In this document: piece after piece, positions 1 through 6,081 of the stretch
Numbering within the stretch: the first letter of the stretch is position 1
How the letters are laid out: every line of letters starts with the position of its first letter
Assembly: GCA_043784605.1 (NCBI GenBank)
Contig: JAYVYD010000354.1
Span: 1 to 12,538, forward strand
From: JANYHY01 sp043784605
GTDB taxonomy: Bacteria; Myxococcota_A; Polyangia; Polyangiales; Polyangiaceae
Direction of reading: 5' to 3'
Length of the DNA stretch: 12,538 nucleotides
Program-made: the position numbers and the translations under genes
The notes under the pieces: model-generated
Database searches by the model: none
Told to the model about the DNA's origin: nothing
Seen by the model: the letters and a program-made list of their open reading frames with translations, nothing else

Positions 1-386
<386 letters not shown>

Positions 387-470
387 AAATCTGGGAGCTG
401 ATTGAGGTGTTGTTAAGGCACCTCGGCTCTAACTTTGTTCGATTGCCCAATCTTCTTCGCGTGCCTCTCT

Positions 471-527
471 AGGTGGGAGACATGCCAGATCGATTGAGCG
501 GAGCATCACTTCGGCAATCGGCCACCT
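471..527 (-). other. Nested hairpin in the 16S leader
   Basis: Two nested arms can pair: AGGTGG (471-476) with CCACCT (522-527), and inside them CGATTG (491-496) with CAATCG (515-520). A further CAATC at 448-452 could compete for the CGATTG arm, so alternative folds exist. The structure lies 85-140 nt upstream of the mature 16S end and could be part of rRNA folding or processing. No covariation was available. Confidence 0.35.
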
Positions 528-610
528 TGTTTAGGAAGTGGACGCGAAGCCTCGTGTGCTCATGAAGCCCACTGCGCAGACCGAAGTCTGCCTCAATGAG
601 CGTACGATTC

Positions 611-624
611 AGTTTTCAAGGACC
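611..624 (-). promoter_or_regulatory. boxA-like antitermination element of the rRNA leader
   Basis: On the minus strand this reads GGTCCTTGAAAACT, close to the widespread boxA form (G)TTCTTTGAAAACT found in bacterial rRNA leaders and spacers, where NusB/NusE bind and prevent premature termination. It lies between P2 and the 16S gene, as expected. The match is by eye. Confidence 0.55.
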
Positions 625-658
625 GAGCGAGAGAAGCTCTCTCAAACTTGGGATGCGA

Positions 659-687
659 ATCTTAGTTGCCGCCGACTGGTTCGTCAA
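659..687 (-). promoter_or_regulatory. rRNA operon promoter P2
   Basis: Minus strand: -35 TTGACG (682-687, 5 of 6), a 17-bp spacer, and -10 TAAGAT (659-664, 4 of 6), giving a start near 652. It lies about 340 bp downstream of P1 and about 30 bp upstream of the boxA-like element, which is the usual order promoter, boxA, 16S. An A9 tract sits upstream at 710-718. Tandem promoters are common in rRNA operons; use in vivo is inferred. Confidence 0.55.
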
Positions 688-700
688 CGGAAACTTGTTG

Positions 701-726
701 GGCCTTCGGTTTTTTTTTCGAAGGCC
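701..726. repeat. 8-bp perfect inverted repeat with A9/T9 loop
   Basis: GGCCTTCG (701-708) and CGAAGGCC (719-726) flank a loop made almost entirely of T on the plus strand (nine T at 710-718). On the minus strand this puts an A-tract about 60 bp upstream of the predicted P2 start, where it could act as a bent or UP-like upstream element. It is not a standard terminator, because the T-run is in the loop rather than after the stem. Confidence 0.6.
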
Positions 727-914
727 GCGTTTCCTGGGTGCAAGCAGACTAGTGACGGTGGAGTTTGGCCTGCCTGACGCTTGCCCGGCGAACCCAGCGG
801 GGTTCGTCGTTCTCCACACATCTCCAGTTGGGTCTTGTCGGACGGCCATAACGAGGTTTCGCGCTAAGAAACACGCGAGTCGGTATGGTCGAGCTCCGAG
901 AGCCGCACCTAGAG

Positions 915-923
915 TTATCCACA
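915..923 (+). promoter_or_regulatory. Perfect DnaA-box sequence in the rRNA leader
   Basis: TTATCCACA at 915-923 matches the strict DnaA-box consensus. A second, weaker copy (TTATCCGCG, two mismatches) lies on the minus strand at 951-959, in inverted orientation. There is no AT-rich unwinding region or box cluster, so this is not called an origin. Binding by DnaA is possible, but a single 9-mer also occurs by chance. Confidence 0.4.
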
Positions 924-1002
924 GGTTTCCCCCACAAGTGTGCGAGATGACGCGGATAACTTGATGCCGTGAGGAACATCCTCGTCGGCGTCAGGGCGGC
1001 GG

Positions 1003-1050
1003 AATCTACTCGCAGCGCGCAGGTTGTCAAAGAATTATTGTCGCTTTTTG
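1003..1050 (-). promoter_or_regulatory. rRNA operon promoter P1 with UP-like element
   Basis: Minus strand: a perfect -35 TTGACA (1025-1030), a 16-bp spacer and -10 TAGATT (1003-1008, 4 of 6 consensus), so the start is expected near 995. Upstream, 1031-1050 is A/T-rich in an otherwise GC-rich sequence (AAAAAGCGACAATAATTCT), in the right place for an UP element. Immediately downstream of the -10 box is a run of G and C (CCGCCGCC), the kind of GC-rich discriminator associated with stringent control of rRNA promoters. The hexamers are seen directly; the activity and stringent control are inferred from known rRNA promoters. Confidence 0.65.
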
Positions 1051-1136
1051 GTGTCTGAATCGACGATTGCATCGTGCAGGCAATTTGGCGGCGTAAAGGC
1101 CTGGCTTCGCGTGCTTGGGCTGGAGATGCCGCGCGA

Positions 1137-1772
1137 TCAGTTTTCGTCGGCGTACCAACGGTTGCCGGGCTCCCGAACGAGGTTGAGCTCGGCGCCGGTC
1201 TCCAGACGCACCCGGAATCCGCGTTCTCGCGGACCTAGGCCCATGAGCGTGCCGAGCACCTCCAGAGACTGCTGTTTGTCCCGTAGAGCGATTCGATGGG
1301 GGCGGCGCCTGGGGTCGACGGTGACATCGACAAAGACCCAGCGGTGGCCCTTCTGGAGCGGCCACGAGGCCTCTCGCGCCAGAGCGGTGGTGCAGGCTTC
1401 GAGAGCTCGCGTGGTCGAGGCGAAGCCCGCACGCCTCGAGAGCAAGATGACCAGCGCGTAGTTCTCGGGCAATCGCCGTACGATATAGCTGCCTTTCGTG
1501 CTGCGAATGATGAGCTGTTGCGTGCGGACCACGACCAGCGGGGCGATCTCGCAAAGGACGATCTGCCAGTGCGCGGCGGCCACTTTGAGGTCGAACGGCT
1601 CCGTGTAGCCGAAGTAGTCCACGGTCTCCCCGAGGTCGTCCACGAGGACGGCGCCACGGCCGCCAGGGATTCGGCGCACGAGCTCGGTCAAAATGGCCGT
1701 GAATGGCGTCGCGTCCATGTCGCGCGAGCCCACGCGGCGGCGCTCCGCGCTCGGCTTGCCCGTCTTGGTCAT
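1137..1772 (-). CDS. Roadblock/LC7-type protein with C-terminal extension
   Basis: This is a 211-residue, probably cytosolic protein. Residues about 19-135 have the alternating helix-strand pattern of the roadblock/LC7 (MglB-like) fold: an amphipathic helix (FTAILTELVRRIP), a strand with GGRGAVLVDDLGE, then a helix and a strand pair ending around LVILLSRR. In bacteria such proteins form dimers and often regulate small Ras-like GTPases such as MglA; no GTPase gene is in this window. Residues about 138-211 form a basic, strand-rich tail that I do not recognise. The start is the ATG at 1772, whose ATGA overlaps the stop of the PpiC gene upstream, implying translational coupling; no Shine-Dalgarno sequence is visible. 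A longer in-frame extension upstream is a shadow inside ppiC. It is the last gene before rRNA promoter P1. Confidence 0.75.
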   Translation of the reverse strand: MTKTGKPSAERRRVGSRDMDATPFTAILTELVRRIPGGRGAVLVDDLGETVDYFGYTEPFDLKVAAAHWQIVLCEIAPLVVVRTQQLIIRSTKGSYIVRRLPENYALVILLSRRAGFASTTRALEACTTALAREASWPLQKGHRWVFVDVTVDPRRRPHRIALRDKQQSLEVLGTLMGLGPRERGFRVRLETGAELNLVREPGNRWYADEN

Positions 1773-2656
1773 GGCACCGATACGGACGCCATCAGACCTT
1801 CCGCCGCCGGATCGATGACGCGTTGCTCGCCGCCAGCGAGGCGCGCCAGCGTCGCTTCGTACATGCTCCTCGCTCGCAACTTGAGCGAGAGGTCGGCGAG
1901 CGCCACCCGTCGCTCTTCGGTCGGGACGCGATGCGCGGGGAGCCTCTCGAGCAGCCTGATCACGTGCCACCCGAAGCTCGTCTCGAGGACGGTTGATGTG
2001 TCACCGACGTGCGCAAGCGCGAACGAAGTGGCCGCGAACGTGGGGTCCATGTTGCCCTCCTGCTCGACGATGCGGCCGTCTTCTGTGAACGTCGGGAGCT
2101 GCTCGACCCGGAGCTCGTTGCCCCTCCCGTCCACCGCCTTCGCGGCGCTCTCGAACGTGTTCGCATCTGGCGTGGTCCTCACGGCGGCGAGGAGGGCGTC
2201 GGCGACCGTCGCGGCGATCTTGGGGTCGGTGCCCTTCTTCTTCATCACGATCGCGTGAACGACCCGGACGTGCTCCGGCAGATCGAATTCGCGCCACCTT
2301 CGAGCCGTCACGACCGCCAACTCTGCGTCGGTGGGTGGCCCCTTCGCGCGCGCGTTGGCCGCGATTCGGTCTGCGGCGACTCGGCCGAGCGCGGCCTTGG
2401 ATTGCCACGCGACGTTGGGGTCGTGGTCGAGACCTCGCTGTCGCGCGGACTGCGCGGCGATGGCGTCGTCCGTGAGGGAACCAAGCGCCTGGCGCGTCGA
2501 GAGGTGCTGCGCGGCAGCGACACGCGACACGAGATCGCGCGATATTTTGACGTCTCCGACCACGGCGACAGCGTCTCCGGAGAGCGTGATGTGCGCCGCG
2601 GGCGGCGGTGACGGCGAGCACGCGAGCGCCAGCACCAAGAGGGCGCGCGGCTTCAC
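1769..2656 (-). CDS. Exported parvulin-type (PpiC/SurA-like) peptidyl-prolyl isomerase, probable lipoprotein
   Basis: This is a 295-residue protein predicted to isomerise prolyl bonds and assist folding of envelope proteins. The N-terminus (MKPRALLVLALAC) is a short hydrophobic signal ending in a lipobox-like ALAC with Cys13; Ala instead of Leu at -3 makes lipidation probable rather than certain. Residues about 30-110 resemble the SurA-type N-terminal segment (VVGDVKISRDLV). Residues about 128-240 are the parvulin domain, with conserved His134 (VRVVHAIV) and the closing motif TSFGWHVIRLLE (His231). The usual mid-domain GG-like loop is diverged (DGRGNE). The start is GTG at 2656, because AGGGAG sits 6 nt upstream and the GTGA overlaps the stop of the 55-residue gene. 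An ATG at 2722 would put 22 extra Arg-rich residues before the signal and lacks such support. Confidence 0.85.
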   Translation of the reverse strand: MKPRALLVLALACSPSPPPAAHITLSGDAVAVVGDVKISRDLVSRVAAAQHLSTRQALGSLTDDAIAAQSARQRGLDHDPNVAWQSKAALGRVAADRIAANARAKGPPTDAELAVVTARRWREFDLPEHVRVVHAIVMKKKGTDPKIAATVADALLAAVRTTPDANTFESAAKAVDGRGNELRVEQLPTFTEDGRIVEQEGNMDPTFAATSFALAHVGDTSTVLETSFGWHVIRLLERLPAHRVPTEERRVALADLSLKLRARSMYEATLARLAGGEQRVIDPAAEGLMASVSVP

Positions 2657-2820
2657 GCACGACTCCCTGCGGCGGCGAGGCGTGGCGCGCATCGAACGCA
2701 AATCGCGCCGACTGCGAGCCAAAACATCGCCACCACGTCCCGACTCTCTGAGAGCGCGTAGGTGCCGAACGCGAAGGCGACGAGCGCTGCGCCCAAGAAC
2801 ACGTACGACAGCGAGCTCAT
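2653..2820 (-). CDS. Small two-helix membrane protein (55 residues), unknown function
   Basis: A short gene fills the gap between the polytopic membrane protein and the PpiC gene. It starts at ATG 2820, 10 nt after the upstream TAG (2831-2833), and its TGA (2653-2655) overlaps the GTG start of the PpiC gene as GTGA. The product has a hydrophobic segment at about residues 4-22 (SYVFLGAALVAFAFGTYAL), a short polar loop with SESRD, and a second segment at about 29-42 (VVAMFWLAVGAI), followed by a Cys/Arg/Ala tail. Two tight junctions on either side and a membrane-protein composition, rather than the Arg-rich frames seen in shadows here, support a real gene. There is no clear Shine-Dalgarno sequence. 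Function unknown; it may be an accessory subunit of the neighbouring membrane protein. Confidence 0.6.
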   Translation of the reverse strand: MSSLSYVFLGAALVAFAFGTYALSESRDVVAMFWLAVGAICVRCAPRLAAAGSRA

Positions 2821-2830
2821 GCGGAGCACT

Positions 2831-3553
2831 CTACCGCAACCACGCCCACGCAGCTCCCCCGACGGCCATCAGCGTCAACAGGCCCAGCCAGAAGAACGGG
2901 GCCTTGGCCGACCGGCTGCGTCGAACGCGGTGCTGCTCGGTCGCCACGGAAGCGGACGCCGTGACGAGCGCGAGGGCGCACGCGAGCGAGACCACACGCA
3001 CGAGCACTCCGCGCTCCGGCACCGTGACGCCCCAACCGATGCCTTGGAGCGCGAGCGCACCGATGGCCGCGACCACGATCGCCGCACCGCCTCGCTTGGA
3101 CAGCGGAGCGCGACCGGCGAGGCCTGCTTCGGTGCGCGCCTCGGGTGCGCGCGCGACGGCCGGAGCTGCGCACGCGTGCGCAAAGAGCGCCCAACCGAGC
3201 ACCGAAGCGAGGCCACGCGCGACGGTCATCCGCGTGGGCGTGAGGGTCTCAGGAGTGGCTAGCCACGTGACGGCGCAGGCGAGCACGAAGGTCCAGAGGA
3301 TGATCGGTCGCACGCGCGCGCTGCCCGCTTCTGGCGGAGACAGTCGCTCGAGCACGACCCCGCCAACCAACGACGACAACGCGACGATCGCGGCTAATTT
3401 AGGCCCAATCGACCCTCCGCGTGCCCAAGCCGACGGCGCCACCGACACGGCCCACGCGTAACCACCGGTGACCGCGGCTTGCCCCATGGCACCGATGTCG
3501 ACGAACCAACCGAGGCGACTCCGAGCAACAGGCGCTGACTCCTCCTCGCTCAC
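2831..3553 (-). CDS. Polytopic membrane protein, unknown family
   Basis: This is a 240-residue hydrophobic protein with about six to seven membrane segments: near residues 20-37, 50-66, 83-100, 109-128, 153-172, 181-200 and 220-238. The N-terminal 15 residues are acidic (SEEES) and probably cytosolic. A basic loop (about residues 206-216, RVRRSRSAK) lies before the last helix. I recognise no catalytic motif. The start is GTG at 3553; its GTGA overlaps the stop of ttcA, so translation is likely coupled. The next gene begins 10 nt after its stop, encoding a 55-residue two-helix protein and then an exported PPIase. The context suggests an envelope role unrelated to tRNA thiolation. A weak resemblance to permease-like small membrane proteins is not strong enough to name it. 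Confidence 0.75.
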   Translation of the reverse strand: MSEEESAPVARSRLGWFVDIGAMGQAAVTGGYAWAVSVAPSAWARGGSIGPKLAAIVALSSLVGGVVLERLSPPEAGSARVRPIILWTFVLACAVTWLATPETLTPTRMTVARGLASVLGWALFAHACAAPAVARAPEARTEAGLAGRAPLSKRGGAAIVVAAIGALALQGIGWGVTVPERGVLVRVVSLACALALVTASASVATEQHRVRRSRSAKAPFFWLGLLTLMAVGGAAWAWLR

Positions 3554-4377
3554 GAGGCGTCACCGCGCACCAGCCGTGATGGCGGAACCACTCGCTCACC
3601 CTCGTCGTCTTCACGAGCCGCGGCCAGCCCGAGCCTGCGCCACAGGTCGCGATCGACGAGCTGGCTCGGTCTCACATTTTGCAACGCCGCCAGCATGATC
3701 GATTTGGTCCCGGGTCGATCGGCCTCGAGCGCGTCGAGCGTTCGCCCCACGATCTTGCGTTGGAGGTTCTCTTGCGATCCGCATAGATCGCACGGCAAAA
3801 TGGGGAATTTATGGCTCACCGCGAACTCGCGGATGTCCTCTTCGGCGGCGTACACGAGCGGACGAATGACGATGTTCGCGCCGTCGTTCGACACGAGCTT
3901 GGGCGGCATCGCCGCGAGCTGTCCGGCGAACTGGAGGTTGAGCATGAACGTCTGGAGGATGTCGTCGCGGTGATGCCCGAGCGCGATCTTGGTGCAGCCC
4001 ATCTCCTTGGCGACGCGATAGAGAATCCCGCGGCGCAGCCGAGAGCAGAGCGAGCAGTAGGTCTTGGCCTCGGGGATCTTCTCTTTGACGATCGAGTAGG
4101 TGTCCTGCTCGATCATCGTAAAGTCGTAGCCCTCGGCCGCCATCCAATCGCGGAGCGTCTGGGCCGGGTAGCCTGGATGGCCTTGGTCGACGTTGACGAC
4201 CTTGAGCTCGAAGTCGATCGGCGCCTTCTTCTGAAGCGCTCGCAGGAGGTGAAGCAGCGTGTAGCTATCTTTACCGCCGCTCACGGCGACCATGACGCGG
4301 TCTCCCTGCTCGATCATGGAAAAGTCCGCGATCGCCCTGGAAATGGCCTTCGTGAGCCTTTGCGGCGCAGTCGACAT
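3550..4377 (-). CDS. ttcA: tRNA 2-thiocytidine(32) synthetase TtcA
   Basis: This is a 275-residue cytosolic enzyme that adds sulfur to C32 of certain tRNAs in an ATP-dependent reaction needing a [4Fe-4S] cluster. The PP-loop SGGKDS is at residues 33-38. The cysteine pair CSLC (Cys108, Cys111) in the strongly conserved KTYCSLCSRLRRGILY segment and the second pair CDLC (Cys196, Cys199) in ILPCDLCGSQENLQRK match the family's cluster ligands. ALGHHRDDILQT (132-143) and MPPKL are also typical. The start is placed at ATG 4377 by family length; an in-frame GTG at 4395 would add six residues, and neither has a clear Shine-Dalgarno sequence. It starts 43 nt after pepA and its stop overlaps the next gene's GTG. 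Identification is firm. Confidence 0.93.
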   Translation of the reverse strand: MSTAPQRLTKAISRAIADFSMIEQGDRVMVAVSGGKDSYTLLHLLRALQKKAPIDFELKVVNVDQGHPGYPAQTLRDWMAAEGYDFTMIEQDTYSIVKEKIPEAKTYCSLCSRLRRGILYRVAKEMGCTKIALGHHRDDILQTFMLNLQFAGQLAAMPPKLVSNDGANIVIRPLVYAAEEDIREFAVSHKFPILPCDLCGSQENLQRKIVGRTLDALEADRPGTKSIMLAALQNVRPSQLVDRDLWRRLGLAAAREDDEGERVVPPSRLVRGDAS

Positions 4378-4420
4378 CGATCGCCGGTCTAGCACGCCAA
4401 CGGCGCGTCACCGATCGGAG

Positions 4421-5920
4421 CTACTTTCCCGTGCGCTCGACCAACGAGAGGAACGTGAGCACGCCGTGCCCTGTCGCTCCCTTGACGTGCCACGCGTAGG
4501 GGCGCTCGGTGGACGCGGGGCCCGCGATGTCACAGTGGACCCAGTTCTTCGTCTTGCCGATGAACTCCTTCAGAAATAGGCCCGCCGTGATGGAGCCGCC
4601 CCAGCGCTCGCCGGTGTGCTTCAGATCCGCGCAGTCGCTCTTGAGCTGATCTTTGTAGGCGTCGACGAGCGGCATATGCCACATCTGCTCGCCGGACTGC
4701 TTGAGCGCGGCGGCGAACTTGCTGCGGGTGTCGTCGTTGGTCGTGTAGAAAGCGGACCAGGCGGTGCCGAGCGCGACGACGCAGGCTCCGGTGAGCGTCG
4801 CGTTGTCGATCATCATGTCGGGCTCGAGCGCTGCACCGTAGGCGAGCGCGTCGGCGAGGACGAGTCGGCCCTCGGCGTCCGTGTTGATGATCTCGACCGT
4901 CTTGCCGTCGAGCGAGCCCCAGATGTCGCCGGGGCGGTACGCGTTGCCGTCGGGCATGTTCTCCGCGCACGCCATCAACGCGTGCACTTCGACTTGCGGT
5001 TTGAGAGCCGCGACGCCGACCATGAGGCCGACCATGTTGGCGGCGCCGGACATGTCGTGCTTCATCTCGCCCATGCCTTGCGCGGGCTTGATCGAGATGC
5101 CGCCCGTGTCGAACGTTATGCCCTTGCCGACGAACACGAGCTTCTTCTTCGCCTTCTTAGCGGGCGTATAGCTCATGTGAACGAGGCGGGGTCCGTGCGT
5201 GCTGCCGCGGCCCACTGCGTGGAGCAGGAGCATGCCGCGCTTTTCGATCTCTTTCTCGTCGAACACGACCACCTTGAAGCCGTGCTTCTTGCCCTCGTGC
5301 ACCGCGGCGTCCGCGAGAGTCTTCGGGTAGATCACGTTCGGCGGCTCGTTCGAGAGATCGCGCGAGACCTTCACGCCGTGCGCGATGAGCTGGCCGAGAT
5401 CGATCTGCTTCTTCGCGTCCGGCAGGAACCGCTTCTCGGCGGTGAACGTGACCTCGGCGACCTCGGACTTCGGCTTGCGCTCGCCCGTCAGGTATTTCGC
5501 GAAGCGATACGCTCCGAGCTCGAAGCCCTCGACGAGCGTTCGGACCTTGGTCTCCCAGCCCTCGGGGACCGCGACGACGACCGTCTTGGCCTTCTCCGCG
5601 TTTGCACAGCGTGCGGCGCGCGCGGCGAAGGCGCGGATCGCGGCGGCGTCATTGACGTCGCGCTCGCCCAAGCCGAGGACGATGACTACGGGCGCGGGCA
5701 CCTTGCCGCTCGTCGGCATGGAGAGCTGCTGCTCCCCCTTGCCGGTGAACTCCTGGCGTGCGGCGAGCTTACCGAGAGCGCCATCCAAGGCGGCGTCTGC
5801 AGAAGCGAATGCGCCCTTCGCTTTCTTGGCGGCAGATTGGGCCCAAACCCCAATCACGACGAGGTCAGCTGCGATCTCGTGGGGTTTGTCGGTGGACCGT
5901 ACGGTGATCTCGATGGGCAT
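4421..5920 (-). CDS. pepA: Leucyl aminopeptidase, M17 family (PepA)
   Basis: This is a 499-residue cytosolic metallopeptidase that removes N-terminal residues, preferring leucine; the family forms hexamers with two metal ions per subunit. The C-terminal catalytic domain contains the metal ligands Lys266 and Asp271 (VGKGITFDTGG), Asp289 (MKHDMSG), and Asp348 and Glu350 in the signature NTDAEGRL. Catalytic Lys278 and Arg352 are present as well. Spacing agrees with E. coli PepA with a constant offset of four residues. The N-terminal ~170 residues are the more variable macro-like domain, here rich in Ala and Lys. The start is ATG 5920, with GGAGGA about 10 nt upstream; an in-frame ATG at 5947 has no such site. 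In E. coli PepA also binds DNA, but nothing here tests that. It is probably first in the run leading to ttcA. Confidence 0.94.
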   Translation of the reverse strand: MPIEITVRSTDKPHEIAADLVVIGVWAQSAAKKAKGAFASADAALDGALGKLAARQEFTGKGEQQLSMPTSGKVPAPVVIVLGLGERDVNDAAAIRAFAARAARCANAEKAKTVVVAVPEGWETKVRTLVEGFELGAYRFAKYLTGERKPKSEVAEVTFTAEKRFLPDAKKQIDLGQLIAHGVKVSRDLSNEPPNVIYPKTLADAAVHEGKKHGFKVVVFDEKEIEKRGMLLLHAVGRGSTHGPRLVHMSYTPAKKAKKKLVFVGKGITFDTGGISIKPAQGMGEMKHDMSGAANMVGLMVGVAALKPQVEVHALMACAENMPDGNAYRPGDIWGSLDGKTVEIINTDAEGRLVLADALAYGAALEPDMMIDNATLTGACVVALGTAWSAFYTTNDDTRSKFAAALKQSGEQMWHMPLVDAYKDQLKSDCADLKHTGERWGGSITAGLFLKEFIGKTKNWVHCDIAGPASTERPYAWHVKGATGHGVLTFLSLVERTGK

Positions 5921-6016
5921 GAACGCGTGCTCCTCCAGGTCGCCCATGGGTCGTGAGCGAAGCCGAAACGACGCGGACTATGGCAGACCGGCGGGTCCTC
6001 GCACAAGAGAAGCTGC

Positions 6017-6044
6017 GCTAGAGGCGGGATTTTGACCAGGTCAA
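6017..6044 (-). promoter_or_regulatory. Candidate pepA promoter overlapping a 13-bp palindrome
   Basis: The palindrome TTGACC-A-GGTCAA occupies 6032-6044. On the minus strand its first half is a good -35 (TTGACC, 6039-6044), followed 16 bp later by a weak -10 (TCTAGC, 6017-6022), giving a start about 90 nt upstream of the pepA ATG. A perfect palindrome over a -35 box could be a repressor operator. The -10 is poor, so the promoter call is tentative. Confidence 0.3.
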
Positions 6045-6081
6045 TGCTTGATCCGGCAACTATGTGAGCCGGTGCGTTCGG

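Larger units (their letters stand above)
387..1002 (-). other. rRNA operon leader region (transcribed, non-coding)
   Basis: About 615 bases between the distal promoter P1 and the 16S 5' end contain no convincing gene on either strand: the open frames here lack family resemblance and overlap each other. In transcription order the stretch contains the P1 start region, a perfect DnaA-box sequence (915-923), an 8-bp inverted repeat around a 9-A tract (701-726), promoter P2 (659-687), a boxA-like element (611-624) and a nested hairpin (471-527). A last A/T-rich stretch leads into the mature 16S end. The leader should also contain the 5' strand of the 16S processing stalk, but its 3' partner lies outside the window. 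Confidence 0.8.

Noticed and set aside
701..718. Rho-independent terminator on the plus strand
   Set aside because: The T-run is the loop of the inverted repeat, not downstream of a GC stem, and no plus-strand gene ends here.
915..959. Replication origin
   Set aside because: One perfect and one poor DnaA box without a cluster, an AT-rich unwinding element or dnaA/dnaN genes is not enough.
538..1072. Several overlapping open frames in both directions in the rRNA leader
   Set aside because: They overlap each other, are low-complexity or Arg-rich, have no ribosome sites, and cover promoter and boxA elements.
1773..1970. Upstream extension of the roadblock frame to 1970
   Set aside because: It lies inside the ppiC coding region and is Arg-rich; the ATGA overlap at 1772 is the natural start.
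1296..3461. Long plus-strand frames of 320 and 376 residues
   Set aside because: They are opposite-strand shadows of the roadblock, ppiC and membrane-protein genes in GC-rich DNA.
4616..5956. 446-residue open frame on the plus strand
   Set aside because: It is the shadow of pepA on the opposite strand, with a repetitive Leu/Arg/Asp/His-rich composition and no family resemblance.
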